A DNA stretch of 41,362 nucleotides, taken from Lachnospiraceae bacterium (lineage in GTDB: Bacteria > Bacillota > Clostridia > Lachnospirales > Lachnospiraceae). This document shows, piece by piece, positions 33,945 to 41,362 of the stretch (its first letter is position 1; every line of letters starts with the position of its first letter). The DNA is taken from the NCBI GenBank assembly GCA_024687205.1, contig JAILES010000035.1, positions 1-41,362 on the forward strand, given 5' to 3'. The translations under genes and the position numbers were made by a program. The notes beneath the pieces were generated by a model that saw only the letters and a list, made by a program, of their open reading frames with translations, ran no database searches and was not told where the DNA came from.

Positions 33945-34425
33945 GATCCTTTCCTCCCTGATTGATACTCATAAACTTCTCCTGTATAGTGCGTACATAC
34001 CTGCGCGCAACCCAGGTTTCAGTGCCGTCTTTCAGGGACACTTTTATCGTTCCTGCCATACTCAGATCAAAGCCTGATATCATCCTGATATTTACCAGCT
34101 CAAAACGGCTGATACGGACAAATCTGCTCTCATCCAGCTTTTCTTCAAGCTCTGCCAGCGTCTGCCTTGATCTGTAAGTCTTTCCCTCAGAACAGACCAT
34201 GATCTTCCTGTTTTCGGAATAGATACGTGTGATATCTTCCGAATTAAGGAACACAACCGTATCGTCACTGTAACATACCACATCCGGATCTTCTTCCTCT
34301 GTACAGCGCTCGATGGCATCTATTATTTTGTCTATCAGCGGTGATCTTCTGTCTGTCTTGATGATCACATGAGGTGACCCGTATGCCGGATCCACCTGCA
34401 CGCAGATATCGATAAGTTTGCTCAT
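33937..34425 (-). CDS. LytTR-family DNA-binding regulator
   Basis: 162 aa without receiver domain. The C-terminal LytTR domain (about 62-155) shows the standard pattern: DITRIYSENRKIMVC, TLAELEEKL, FVRISRFELVNIRMISGF and VSLKDGTETWVARRYV. The N-terminal 60 residues are a separate small domain (VIIKTDRRSPLIDKIIDAI). Such stand-alone LytTR proteins pair with DUF3021 membrane partners. A likely target is the surface protein promoter at 37,493-37,561, which carries two 9-bp direct repeats 21 bp apart matching the LytTR consensus. The first gene of the signalling operon, it has a promoter embedded in a large dyad at 34,435-34,502. Confidence 0.92.
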   Translation of the reverse strand: MSKLIDICVQVDPAYGSPHVIIKTDRRSPLIDKIIDAIERCTEEEDPDVVCYSDDTVVFLNSEDITRIYSENRKIMVCSEGKTYRSRQTLAELEEKLDESRFVRISRFELVNIRMISGFDLSMAGTIKVSLKDGTETWVARRYVRTIQEKFMSINQGGKDHE

Positions 34426-34434
34426 TTGGGCCTC

Positions 34435-34502
34435 ACATTTGACTTAGTCTTTTGGATATACCTCTTCTATGATATATCCAAAAGACTTTATGTGTCAAAT
34501 GT
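34435..34502 (-). promoter_or_regulatory. Large dyad with embedded promoter ahead of the LytTR operon
   Basis: The left arm ACATTTGAC...GTCTTTTGGATATA (34435-34460) and right arm TATATCCAAAAGAC...GTCAAATGT (34473-34502) are near-perfect inverted copies with a 12-base centre. On the minus strand TTGACA (34498-34493) and TATCAT (34474-34469), 18 bp apart, form a promoter inside it. No U-tract follows, so a terminator is less likely than an operator or a structured 5' leader. The surface gene's stop codon lies inside the right arm. Confidence 0.6.
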
Positions 34503-37431
34503 AAGAAAATTCTGTTACTTTTACCGTTACAGTGACAGTCTTACCGTTGATCTTTGTGGTAAGCTTTGCCTTTCCTTTGCTGAGAGCTACTATTTCGCCC
34601 TTTTCATTTACATAGGCCACCTTCGGCTTGCTGCTCTTAAAGATAGCCTCACGGTCATATGCCTTGAAGGTAATGGCTTTTGACTTTCCGACCTGCAGCT
34701 CGGTTGTATACTTATTTGTTTTTCCTGCTGTCAGTGAAGTGATCGTGGGATCCTCAATGATCAGGTTGATCTTATAATCTTTTCCTTCCTTATCTTTCAC
34801 GTTTACTACTGCTGTTCCGGGGTTCTCGGCGGTAACTTTGCTGCCCTTGATCACAATGTTGCTGCTGGCAGTAGAGTAGACCGGTTTCTTTACACCCTTA
34901 AGGCTTAAAGTTGTAGTTCCCGTACTTATATGCAGTGTTCTTTCTGCAAGCACAGTTGCTTCCTTAACCGTTATCTTGCAGGTATATGCCTTACCGGCTA
35001 TCTGTGCTGTAATGACTGCGGAACCCTTTGTTACGGCAGTCACCTTACCGCTCTGGTCCACGGTCGCTATATCCGTAGCCGATGAGTACCAGAATATAGG
35101 GAGCTTGTCCTTAAAATCTGACGTCAGCGTTACTGTAAATGTTTCGCCTGCGTTCATTGTGTTCTTCTTTGTCACGGAAGGTGCTGCTACATAAATCTTA
35201 AGCGTTTTTTCCGCTGTTTCGGTCTTCTTGGTAAGAACAACGGGAGTAGATCCTGTCGCCTTCTTAGCGCTTACAACACCCTTCTTGGAAACAGCCACTG
35301 TCTTCTTGTCCGGTGTTGTCCAGCCTGTTTCATTCAGCGCAAAACTCTGTCCCTTAACAAGATAGAGGGATTCTGTCGTCGCCGTTATCTCAGGGACGGG
35401 ACTGAAGGGAGAGTCATTGGAATTGTCTACCGGTACCGGTGTAGAGGTAGGAGTTTCTTCTTCCTTATTATCTTCCGGATCATTCTGAGGATCGGTATTC
35501 GGATCTTCACTACTCTTCTCTGCAATGCTTACAATAATACATGCAGCTGCTATAGCTGTGTGATCCGCATCCGGATCCAGTCTGTACCAAACATAGTAAG
35601 TACCTGCTGACGTAGCTGTAGGAATATTAGTGCTCCATCCGCTTGCCGGTGCTGTCGTTGCATCCGTACCGAGTGCATACTTAATGGTTCCGCCTACTGC
35701 AGTTCCGGCTGTGATCAATGCCTGTGCACTTCCGCTTTCTACAAGACCTGTTACCGCCGCGGGTACTTTGCTGTAGCTGGATGCGCTTACTTCTCTCTTA
35801 ATGCGGTAAGTATATGTTGCAGTATCTGCTTCCCAGTCGGTCTGATTACTGTACTGCTCACGTTTTGTTGCATCATAATTGACGTATCCGGACTGATCTT
35901 TATTGTTATACGTTTTAAAGCTTTTCGGATCCTGTGCATAATATCCGCCGAGGAGGTTCAGGCTTATGCTGGAAAAATCCTTTGTTACCTGATATTCAAG
36001 ATTAGCTATTTTGGCTGCTCCTGAAATGTTGACATTAATATTTCTATCTCTGTGCGTGTTGGTGATACTGATCTTCTTTTTAAACTCTCCGCCGCTTATA
36101 TTGACATTTCCTTCATTTATATTCATTACGCTGTCAATAGTTCCACCTGTTACAGTCAGGTTACATGCATTGAAAATGTATAAGCCGCCAAGTGCTATAT
36201 TTCCACTGTTTATTAATGTTCCTCTCTTGCTGCCTTCAAACATAAGGACACCGGTTCCTGTCAAGCCGCCTTCATCTGTGATAGTCAGTTTGTGACCATT
36301 CATTTCCACAAATATCTGGCCCAGATCCTCATTAAGCGTGTGGTTTTTGACTTTGTCTATCGTAACGTCCTTGAGTAATGTCATTAAAGGATGATAATAA
36401 TAGCTGCCCTCCGGACAATTATTTATATAATCAGCTTCTTCTATTTCTTTTAATGCAGCTTCTATAGACTCATACTTTACTGTTTCGTATGTAGGCTCCG
36501 GAGATACTCCATTCATATACCTGTAGTCTACTTTAACTACATAATCTGCAGATGGATTGGTGTCAACAACACGATATCAGTATACAGTATGATCTACAGC
36601 CCAGTCAGCCTGGTTTGTATATGCTTCCGGTTCCGGTATATCTGTTTCAATGTGAGCCTTTATATCTTCCCGTGCATTAACTATTTCATAAGGATTGTTT
36701 CCAAAATAACCACCCGTGATTGTCAATGAACCCCAGATACCTTCATTGTTTGTATCTACATCAAATCCCAATGCACCTATAACCGGTGTTCCGGAAATAG
36801 TTACTTCAGCTGTTCCCCATGTCTGTAAGTGGTTAACGGTTCCGTCGGTTACGCTGATACTTCCATCATATAGCATGATGTTTTCAACACTTCCGCCTTC
36901 GATAGAGATGCTGACATCAGTCGAACTAACATCTATATATGCATTAAGTATTCCCTTGCTGGTGATACTTCCGCCTGCTCCGCTTGAAAAACCACTCCAA
37001 ACATCTATTTGAGGATAACGTGCGGGATTTCCGGTAGTACCTGTAATCGTTCCTCCCTCTTGAATGATCAGATCATGGCCGTTCAAGAACAGATTTATAT
37101 CCTGATTTAGTGTATGCTCAGTACTTATCGTCACATCCTGTAAAAGCTTAACTATAACATATTGATCCTGACCTGCTGCTGCTGTAAACGCTTTCTGAAG
37201 GCTATCATATGATCCTATAACCTCGCCATCCGGATCGCAGGGCCACAGTTCCGCAACCGGTCCGTCATACTGCGCCTCTTTATTTTCCCATTCCGCATCA
37301 TATTCATCCTAAATAACATCTGCATCATTTCTGTCTGTGTGTGCGAATGCTTCTGCCGGTATCATGGTAAACGCCATGATCACAGCCATCATCATCGCCA
37401 TCAGTCTTTTGAACTTACTCATTCCTGCCAT
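34495..37431 (-). pseudogene. Large Ig-like surface protein gene with two in-frame stop codons
   Basis: One continuous frame runs from ATG 37431 (GGAGG 8 bases upstream) to TGA 34495, 979 codons, interrupted by TAG at codon 41 (37311-37309) and TGA at codon 285 (36579-36577). It has a signal peptide (KFKRLMAMMMAVIMAF, ending PAEAFA), two similar beta-rich blocks each with LLQDVTI/LLKDVTI and NGHDL/NGHKL motifs and ending NQADW or NQTDW, an Ig-like block (GGTIKYALGTDA), an acidic Pro-Thr linker, then Big_2-type Ig repeats (VSKKGVVSAKKATG, VDQSGKVTAVTKGSAVITA, VNEKGEIVALSKGKAKLT). No frame shift is seen. Nonsense mutation, sequencing error or phase-type loss are possible; read-through is not supported by context. 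Confidence 0.8.
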
Positions 37432-37492
37432 AAATCCTACCTCCTTGTTTAGATCAGTGCCAATAAGCATACTTTCGGCAACCTTTATTCGG

Positions 37493-37561
37493 ATTTTAGC
37501 TGTTTTGAAAATCTATTTCTACACTTTGACGACGAACGGTCGTTTTGAGACTACGAACGGC
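37493..37561 (-). promoter_or_regulatory. Surface protein promoter with LytTR direct repeats
   Basis: On the minus strand GCCGTTCGT (37561-37553) and ACCGTTCGT (37540-37532) are direct repeats exactly 21 bp apart. The second fits the LytTR consensus [TA][AC][CA]GTTN[AG][TG] in all positions, the first in all but one. A weak -35 (TAGAAA, 37521-37516) and -10 (TAAAAT, 37498-37493), 17 bp apart, follow 10 bp downstream, as expected for an activator-dependent promoter. Confidence 0.7.
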
Positions 37562-37566
37562 AAAAA

Positions 37567-37605
37567 GGCAGCAAAAAAGCACCCTTACGGATGCTTTTTG
37601 CTGCC
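37567..37605 (-). terminator. Terminator of the AAA ATPase gene
   Basis: A GC/A-rich hairpin with arms GGCAGCAAAAAGCA and TGCTTTTTTGCTGCC (one bulge), followed on the minus strand by T5, 19 bases after the ATPase stop codon. Confidence 0.75.
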
Positions 37606-37623
37606 GCATATTTGTAGAGTATA

Positions 37624-39036
37624 CTATAGCATTTCATCCCCACAGATTATTCTTTGCGCTACGGCTTTATATTTGTTATCCTTTACCCCTGCTGCAGAAA
37701 TCAGCGTTATATGAAGTGCTTTATCCGGATGTGCTTCTTTTCGGAATGTCTCTCTTTTATGTATCAGTTCACTCTCATCCTCTTTCTCTATAACAAACTC
37801 TTTATCAGTGTATTTCATTTCACAGATATTGATAATTCCGTCTTTTCTGTCTATCAGCAGGTCTATCTGAGCAGCCGGAACCGTATCCCTGCTGCGCCAT
37901 GCATATACATTTGTCTCCACACCGCTTATTCCCAGTACACTTTTTATTTCGTTAATATGGTTTAAGCATACTATCTCAAATGCATTCCCTCTCCACGAAT
38001 AATATCCGGGAGAAGCTATATATTTTTCCCATGATCGTATATCTCCATTCTCTGTACATTTTAAACTGAATAACACGAAAGGATCTATTATCTGATATAA
38101 GCATCCCTGTTTGAGCATTGTATAATTCTTATATTTCCTGATAAAGCCGCATTCAACCAGTTCACTCAAAGCCTTCGTCAGCGGCTCTCCATCACCTATT
38201 GCCGGTATTTGCGCCAATTCAACCCGCGTCATCCCATCCTTGCTCTTTGATAATTCATTGATGATCTGATAATGTTTCCCCGGATTTTTAAAAAGTGAGT
38301 CAAAAAGGTTCCGGTATTCATAATGCAGGTCTCCATACTCGTTAAATATCAGCATGTCTGCATTCTGTGCCAGACTCAGCCTTTCATCAAGCATGTTCAG
38401 ATAATAGGGAATACCACCGAATATCATATATGTTTCTATTATCTGCCTTTTTGTCATTACAATATTATTCTGTTCCAACAGCTCTCTGCATTCCCTAAGG
38501 TTAAAAGGCGCAAGATGTATTCTTCTGGTAATCCTGTTATAAAAGCCCCCCCTGTCCGAAAGCAGATTATTAATAATCCATGATGTAGCAGAACCGCATA
38601 TTATCAACATAAGATCCTTTTGAGAAGAAGCCCAACTGTTCCAGAAATAATCCAGAGCGCTCTTGAAATCAGATTTCGCTGTATCCATCCATGGAAGTTC
38701 ATCAAGAAATACCACTCTTCTGCCACTGTATGGGTCTCTTTTAACCCTCTCATCCTGTAATATCGTTTTCAATCTCAGGAAAGCCTCAACCCAGTCTTTT
38801 GGTATCGTTTTATCCACACACCCGTATTCCTTTAAAGATATATTGAACATCTTTAACTGCTCTCTGGTATTCTTCGCTTTTACCCCGGTTGCATAAAACG
38901 AAAACCTTTCGCCAAAATACTCCTTGATAAGAAAAGTTTTTCCTACCCTGCGTCTGCCATACACAACAACAAACTCCGGACGCCCGGATTTATTACAATG
39001 ATCCAGTATCTCTTTTTCTTTTGTCCGTCCTATCAT
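37624..39036 (-). CDS. AAA+ ATPase with C-terminal nuclease-like (DUF234/PD-D/ExK) domain
   Basis: 470 aa. Starts MIGRTKEKEIL; Walker A is YGRRRVGKTFLI, Walker B RVVFLDELPWMD, sensor 1 region LMLIICGSATSW. The middle is a winged-helix segment (MTRVELAQIPAIG). The C-terminus shows QIDLLIDRKDGIINICEMKYT, whose D and ExK spacing matches PD-(D/E)xK-type folds (DUF234). These archaeal-type ATPases are abundant and often variable in clostridial genomes and have no established function; links to mobile elements or toxin-like modules have been suggested. The gene stands alone with its own promoter, leader hairpin and terminator, consistent with an independently acquired cassette. Confidence 0.9.
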   Translation of the reverse strand: MIGRTKEKEILDHCNKSGRPEFVVVYGRRRVGKTFLIKEYFGERFSFYATGVKAKNTREQLKMFNISLKEYGCVDKTIPKDWVEAFLRLKTILQDERVKRDPYSGRRVVFLDELPWMDTAKSDFKSALDYFWNSWASSQKDLMLIICGSATSWIINNLLSDRGGFYNRITRRIHLAPFNLRECRELLEQNNIVMTKRQIIETYMIFGGIPYYLNMLDERLSLAQNADMLIFNEYGDLHYEYRNLFDSLFKNPGKHYQIINELSKSKDGMTRVELAQIPAIGDGEPLTKALSELVECGFIRKYKNYTMLKQGCLYQIIDPFVLFSLKCTENGDIRSWEKYIASPGYYSWRGNAFEIVCLNHINEIKSVLGISGVETNVYAWRSRDTVPAAQIDLLIDRKDGIINICEMKYTDKEFVIEKEDESELIHKRETFRKEAHPDKALHITLISAAGVKDNKYKAVAQRIICGDEML

Positions 39037-39061
39037 ACTTTTTCCTCATACGCCAGAATTT

Positions 39062-39115
39062 AGAGATAATCCTCTAACTCATGCCTTTTATCATATAGGT
39101 TAGAGGATTATCTCT
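39062..39115. repeat. Perfect 17-bp inverted repeat in the ATPase leader
   Basis: AGAGATAATCCTCTAAC (39062-39078) and GTTAGAGGATTATCTCT (39099-39115) are exact inverted copies with a 20-base spacer. A third half copy, CTCTAAC, is at 39134-39140. The repeat lies between promoter and start codon of the ATPase gene, so it could be an operator, an RNA hairpin or an element end. Confidence 0.75.
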
Positions 39116-39147
39116 GATTTTATGCCGATGTTTCTCTAACTATTTAT

Positions 39148-39176
39148 ATAATACACCCTGATACCATATAACTCAA
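39148..39176 (-). promoter_or_regulatory. Promoter of the AAA ATPase gene
   Basis: Minus strand TTGAGT (39176-39171) and TATTAT (39153-39148) are 17 bp apart, giving a transcript whose leader contains the 17-bp inverted repeat. Confidence 0.5.
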
Positions 39177-39255
39177 TAGTTTTGTGAAAATCCCTTTGGT
39201 GGCTTCCCAGATATCTTTAGCTTTTCCGCTTTCAGATTTCATTTCTTCAAAAAGA

Positions 39256-39282
39256 AGAGGCTTCCCTTTACGGGAAGCCTCT
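39256..39282 (-). terminator. Terminator of the right-edge surface protein gene
   Basis: A perfect 11-bp stem AGAGGCTTCCC / GGGAAGCCTCT with a five-base loop, followed on the minus strand by a T-rich run (TCTTTTTG), beginning 7 bases after the stop codon. Confidence 0.85.
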
Positions 39283-39288
39283 GTCTGT

Positions 39289-41362
39289 TTACTTCGTTAC
39301 CGTAACTTCTATCGTTTCTTTCAACTTGCCGCACTTCACGGTGAGCTTTGCAGGCTTGCCATCCTTAGTTATTTTCTTTGCATAGATCACGCCCTTCTTA
39401 ACAGTGATGCCGCCTGAACCGCTGATCTTTACTTTGGCAAGATCTGTGGAGAACTCGGGATTTAGCACGACTTCAACAGTTCCCTTTTCGCCCTTTCGCA
39501 TCACAGCTTTGTTATCGTTTACTTCTATGCTTCCGCTCTTAACCGCTATGCTCTTTGCAGGACTGGAGACGGTTATCTTGCAGCGCTTTACATTTACCTT
39601 ATCGCTGTCACCGGCTATACTCTTTACTACTACGTATGCAGTACCCGCATTCTTTGCAGTAAGCTTTACTGTGGTTATTCCCTTCTTTCCGTTCACACAG
39701 ATCTGCGCAGGTGCATCTGCTGCTACTACATCAGGATTGCTGGATTCAACACTCAATATCTTAACTGTAGTGATATCCGTATCCTTCTTGGCCGTAAGGG
39801 TAATACCAAGATCTGCTGTATTTTTCCCTTCAAGGGTTGTCAGCTTCATAGACTTCTTACTCAGTGACAGACTGTGACCCTTTTCAGGTGCTTCAGCCTT
39901 AGCAACTGTTATCGGAGTAACATTCACCTTTACTTTACTCACCAAATCCTTGTCAGCCTTGCCCGTAGCCGGATCGGTAACCTTTACTGTTGCGCTTATC
40001 GTTGCCGTTACACTTTCGGTCACTTCCTTGGCGGTAATCATACCGTTAGCTACCGTAACCTTCTTGTTGTCCGAAGTCCATTTAACACCCCGGGGATCGG
40101 TGCTGTCATAAGGAGCAAATGATACACTAAGGAATTCTATCTCTCCGCCTTTCATTTCAAGCGTCTTTTCACTTACCTCCGCACCTGTCGAATCCCTGAG
40201 CACGATACTCTCGGTATAGCTTACGACTGTTACTTTACATGTAGCTTTCTTATTTCCGCAGTATGCGGTAACTGTTGCATCACCTACACCCATTGGCCAG
40301 AAGTTTCCGCTCTTATCTACTGCAACAATGTCCTTGTTTTCTGTCACATAGATGATCTCGGGAGCTTCACCCTGTGATACTTCAGCCTTTGCCGGATTGG
40401 CAACAGCCGCGCTGCTTCTCTGAATCGTCAGTTTGGTCTTTTCAAATTTCAGGCTCTTAACCTTTGTCTCGGTGTCTGCATCCGAAGGCAGCTCTTCCTT
40501 TACTTCATCAGCTACTATCAGTTTCTCTTCAAAGCCTACCGTTACATCACTTGTACCCATTGTAAAGGTAGTAGAAGATGATGCAGCATCTGCAGCTGCA
40601 GCTCCGCTGATATTCCACTTTACAAATTCGAAACCGGTCTTTGCTGTCCAGCTTATGCTTATCACTTCATTGGTGTGAGCCGTCTTTGCTTCTGCTCCGG
40701 CGCTGTTCTTTGCAACTGCACCTGTCATCACATTGATGGCATACTCTTTTGAAGCAGGATCAACTACCGGTGTTTCGGGCTCCTCAGGCTCCTCAGGTTC
40801 TGCACCACCTTCATGGACCACCACATAAGTAGAGTTATGTGTCGTGGTAAACTTTGATCTGGAAGCACCGTTCGCACCTGTCACGGTCTTCGCATTCATG
40901 GCAGTCTTGTTACCGTCGTTGTCCACATAGTAGACTTCTGCCTTGGCGCCGTTTGCAAGCTTGCCGGTAGGAAGTCCCATTTCCATGGATCCTGTAAAGC
41001 CGCCGCTTATCGTAGCTTCATATGCACCTGCCGGTGTAAGACCGGACTTTACTACGTTTGCCTGATTGTCATTCGTTACATCCTTAATGCTGAATTCTGC
41101 ATCGGATGTATCAAGCGTAGCCGTTACATCTTTCGAAAATGCGATACTGTAATTGTCATCGGTAACTATCAGCAGGCCCTGTCCTGCTTCTTTCGCCTGC
41201 CCAGCCACTTCACCCATATCCACGCCGTATTCCATATAACCTGCAGGAAGTGATGCCTTAAGCACGCTCTCTCCGTTATACGTTGCAGTCTCGATCATGG
41301 TTACCTGAGGTTTAAGCTTTCCTCCGAACACGCACTTTATCTGAGCCGATTCTATATCGCCG
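39289..41362 (-). CDS. Ig-like repeat surface protein, 5' end outside the window
   Basis: At least 690 codons; the frame is open to the right edge, so the start and signal peptide are missing and the GTG at 41331 is not a true start. Visible parts: an N-terminal beta-rich domain, a Glu-Pro linker (EPEEPEEPETPVVDP), a bacterial repeat domain of the InlB B-repeat sort (KTGFEFVKWNISG), then several Big_2-type Ig-like domains with the VDKSGNFWPMGVGDATVTAY and VKLTAKNAGTAYVVVKS patterns. The C-terminus ends TVKCGKLKETIEVTVTK with no LPxTG motif or membrane anchor. It is likely a secreted or cell-wall-bound protein, perhaps an adhesin, similar in style to the interrupted gene at 34,495. Confidence 0.88.
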   Translation of the reverse strand, partial: GDIESAQIKCVFGGKLKPQVTMIETATYNGESVLKASLPAGYMEYGVDMGEVAGQAKEAGQGLLIVTDDNYSIAFSKDVTATLDTSDAEFSIKDVTNDNQANVVKSGLTPAGAYEATISGGFTGSMEMGLPTGKLANGAKAEVYYVDNDGNKTAMNAKTVTGANGASRSKFTTTHNSTYVVVHEGGAEPEEPEEPETPVVDPASKEYAINVMTGAVAKNSAGAEAKTAHTNEVISISWTAKTGFEFVKWNISGAAAADAASSSTTFTMGTSDVTVGFEEKLIVADEVKEELPSDADTETKVKSLKFEKTKLTIQRSSAAVANPAKAEVSQGEAPEIIYVTENKDIVAVDKSGNFWPMGVGDATVTAYCGNKKATCKVTVVSYTESIVLRDSTGAEVSEKTLEMKGGEIEFLSVSFAPYDSTDPRGVKWTSDNKKVTVANGMITAKEVTESVTATISATVKVTDPATGKADKDLVSKVKVNVTPITVAKAEAPEKGHSLSLSKKSMKLTTLEGKNTADLGITLTAKKDTDITTVKILSVESSNPDVVAADAPAQICVNGKKGITTVKLTAKNAGTAYVVVKSIAGDSDKVNVKRCKITVSSPAKSIAVKSGSIEVNDNKAVMRKGEKGTVEVVLNPEFSTDLAKVKISGSGGITVKKGVIYAKKITKDGKPAKLTVKCGKLKETIEVTVTK

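Noticed and set aside
34521..34550. Two ACCGTT motifs on the plus strand resembling a LytTR repeat
   Set aside because: They lie inside the coding end of the surface gene (repeated Thr-Val codons), the spacing is 20 bp rather than 21, one copy misses the consensus, and no promoter follows.
36577..37311. Recoding of TAG (pyrrolysine) or TGA (selenocysteine) in the surface protein gene
   Set aside because: There is no SECIS-like hairpin directly after the TGA, the protein type is not one that uses these residues, and TGA and TAA stop codons behave normally in the other genes of the window.

Overview
The window looks like chromosomal DNA from an anaerobic, low-to-mid GC Firmicute, most likely a Lachnospiraceae-type clostridium (inference). 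The clues are a type III glutamine synthetase, an Amt-PII fusion, Fe-S type PurF, Rrf2-controlled sulfur genes, LytTR/DUF3021 signalling, Ig-like surface proteins and strong AGGAGG ribosome sites. Both ends cut a gene: a probable LysR regulator on the left and a surface protein on the right.

Region 1 (1-12,103) is a sulfur island, nearly all on the minus strand. One run (8857 to 3023) encodes an O-acetylhomoserine sulfhydrylase-like PLP enzyme, a JAMM peptidase, a MoaD/ThiS-E1-rhodanese fusion, a family 2A encapsulin shell and its predicted cargo, a cysteine desulfurase with a disordered N-terminal extension of about 165 residues. A second run (2885 to 112) encodes serine acetyltransferase, a free ThiS-like carrier with a masked C-terminus, an E1-like enzyme, a second JAMM peptidase and a TusA-like protein. 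A third transcription unit carries metY and cysK. The divergent rrf2 gene shares its intergenic region with metY; dyads built on CCTA/TAGG overlap both promoters, and a related dyad lies ahead of the encapsulin operon. The metY leader encodes a 42-residue peptide with three successive Cys codons followed by mutually exclusive hairpins, the layout of a ribosome-mediated, cysteine-sensing attenuator that appears undescribed here.

Region 2 (12,112-25,766) holds an aldo/keto reductase, then nitrogen genes: an amt-PII fusion with purF on the minus strand, and asnB with glnN on the plus strand. The amt and asnB promoters and mini-attenuators match base for base in spacing, with an anti-terminator hairpin and a terminator starting almost at the transcription start. 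Between them lie a response regulator, a histidine kinase with no membrane segment and an FtsX-type ABC transporter.

Region 3 (25,898-34,502) is a compact minus-strand signalling operon: LytTR regulator, DUF3021 membrane protein, tandem-receiver protein, Hpt protein, 7TM hybrid kinase, DUF3798 lipoprotein and Cache-domain hybrid kinase. Region 4 (34,495-41,362) holds a large Ig-like surface protein gene broken by two in-frame stops, whose promoter carries a textbook LytTR direct repeat, then an AAA ATPase with a 17-bp inverted repeat in its leader, and a second, partial surface protein.

Three clusters of a GTCCCC/GGACGGACC palindromic repeat (REP-like) sit in the gaps at 2935, 18,368 and 25,770. 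No tRNA, rRNA, transposase or CRISPR array was seen.
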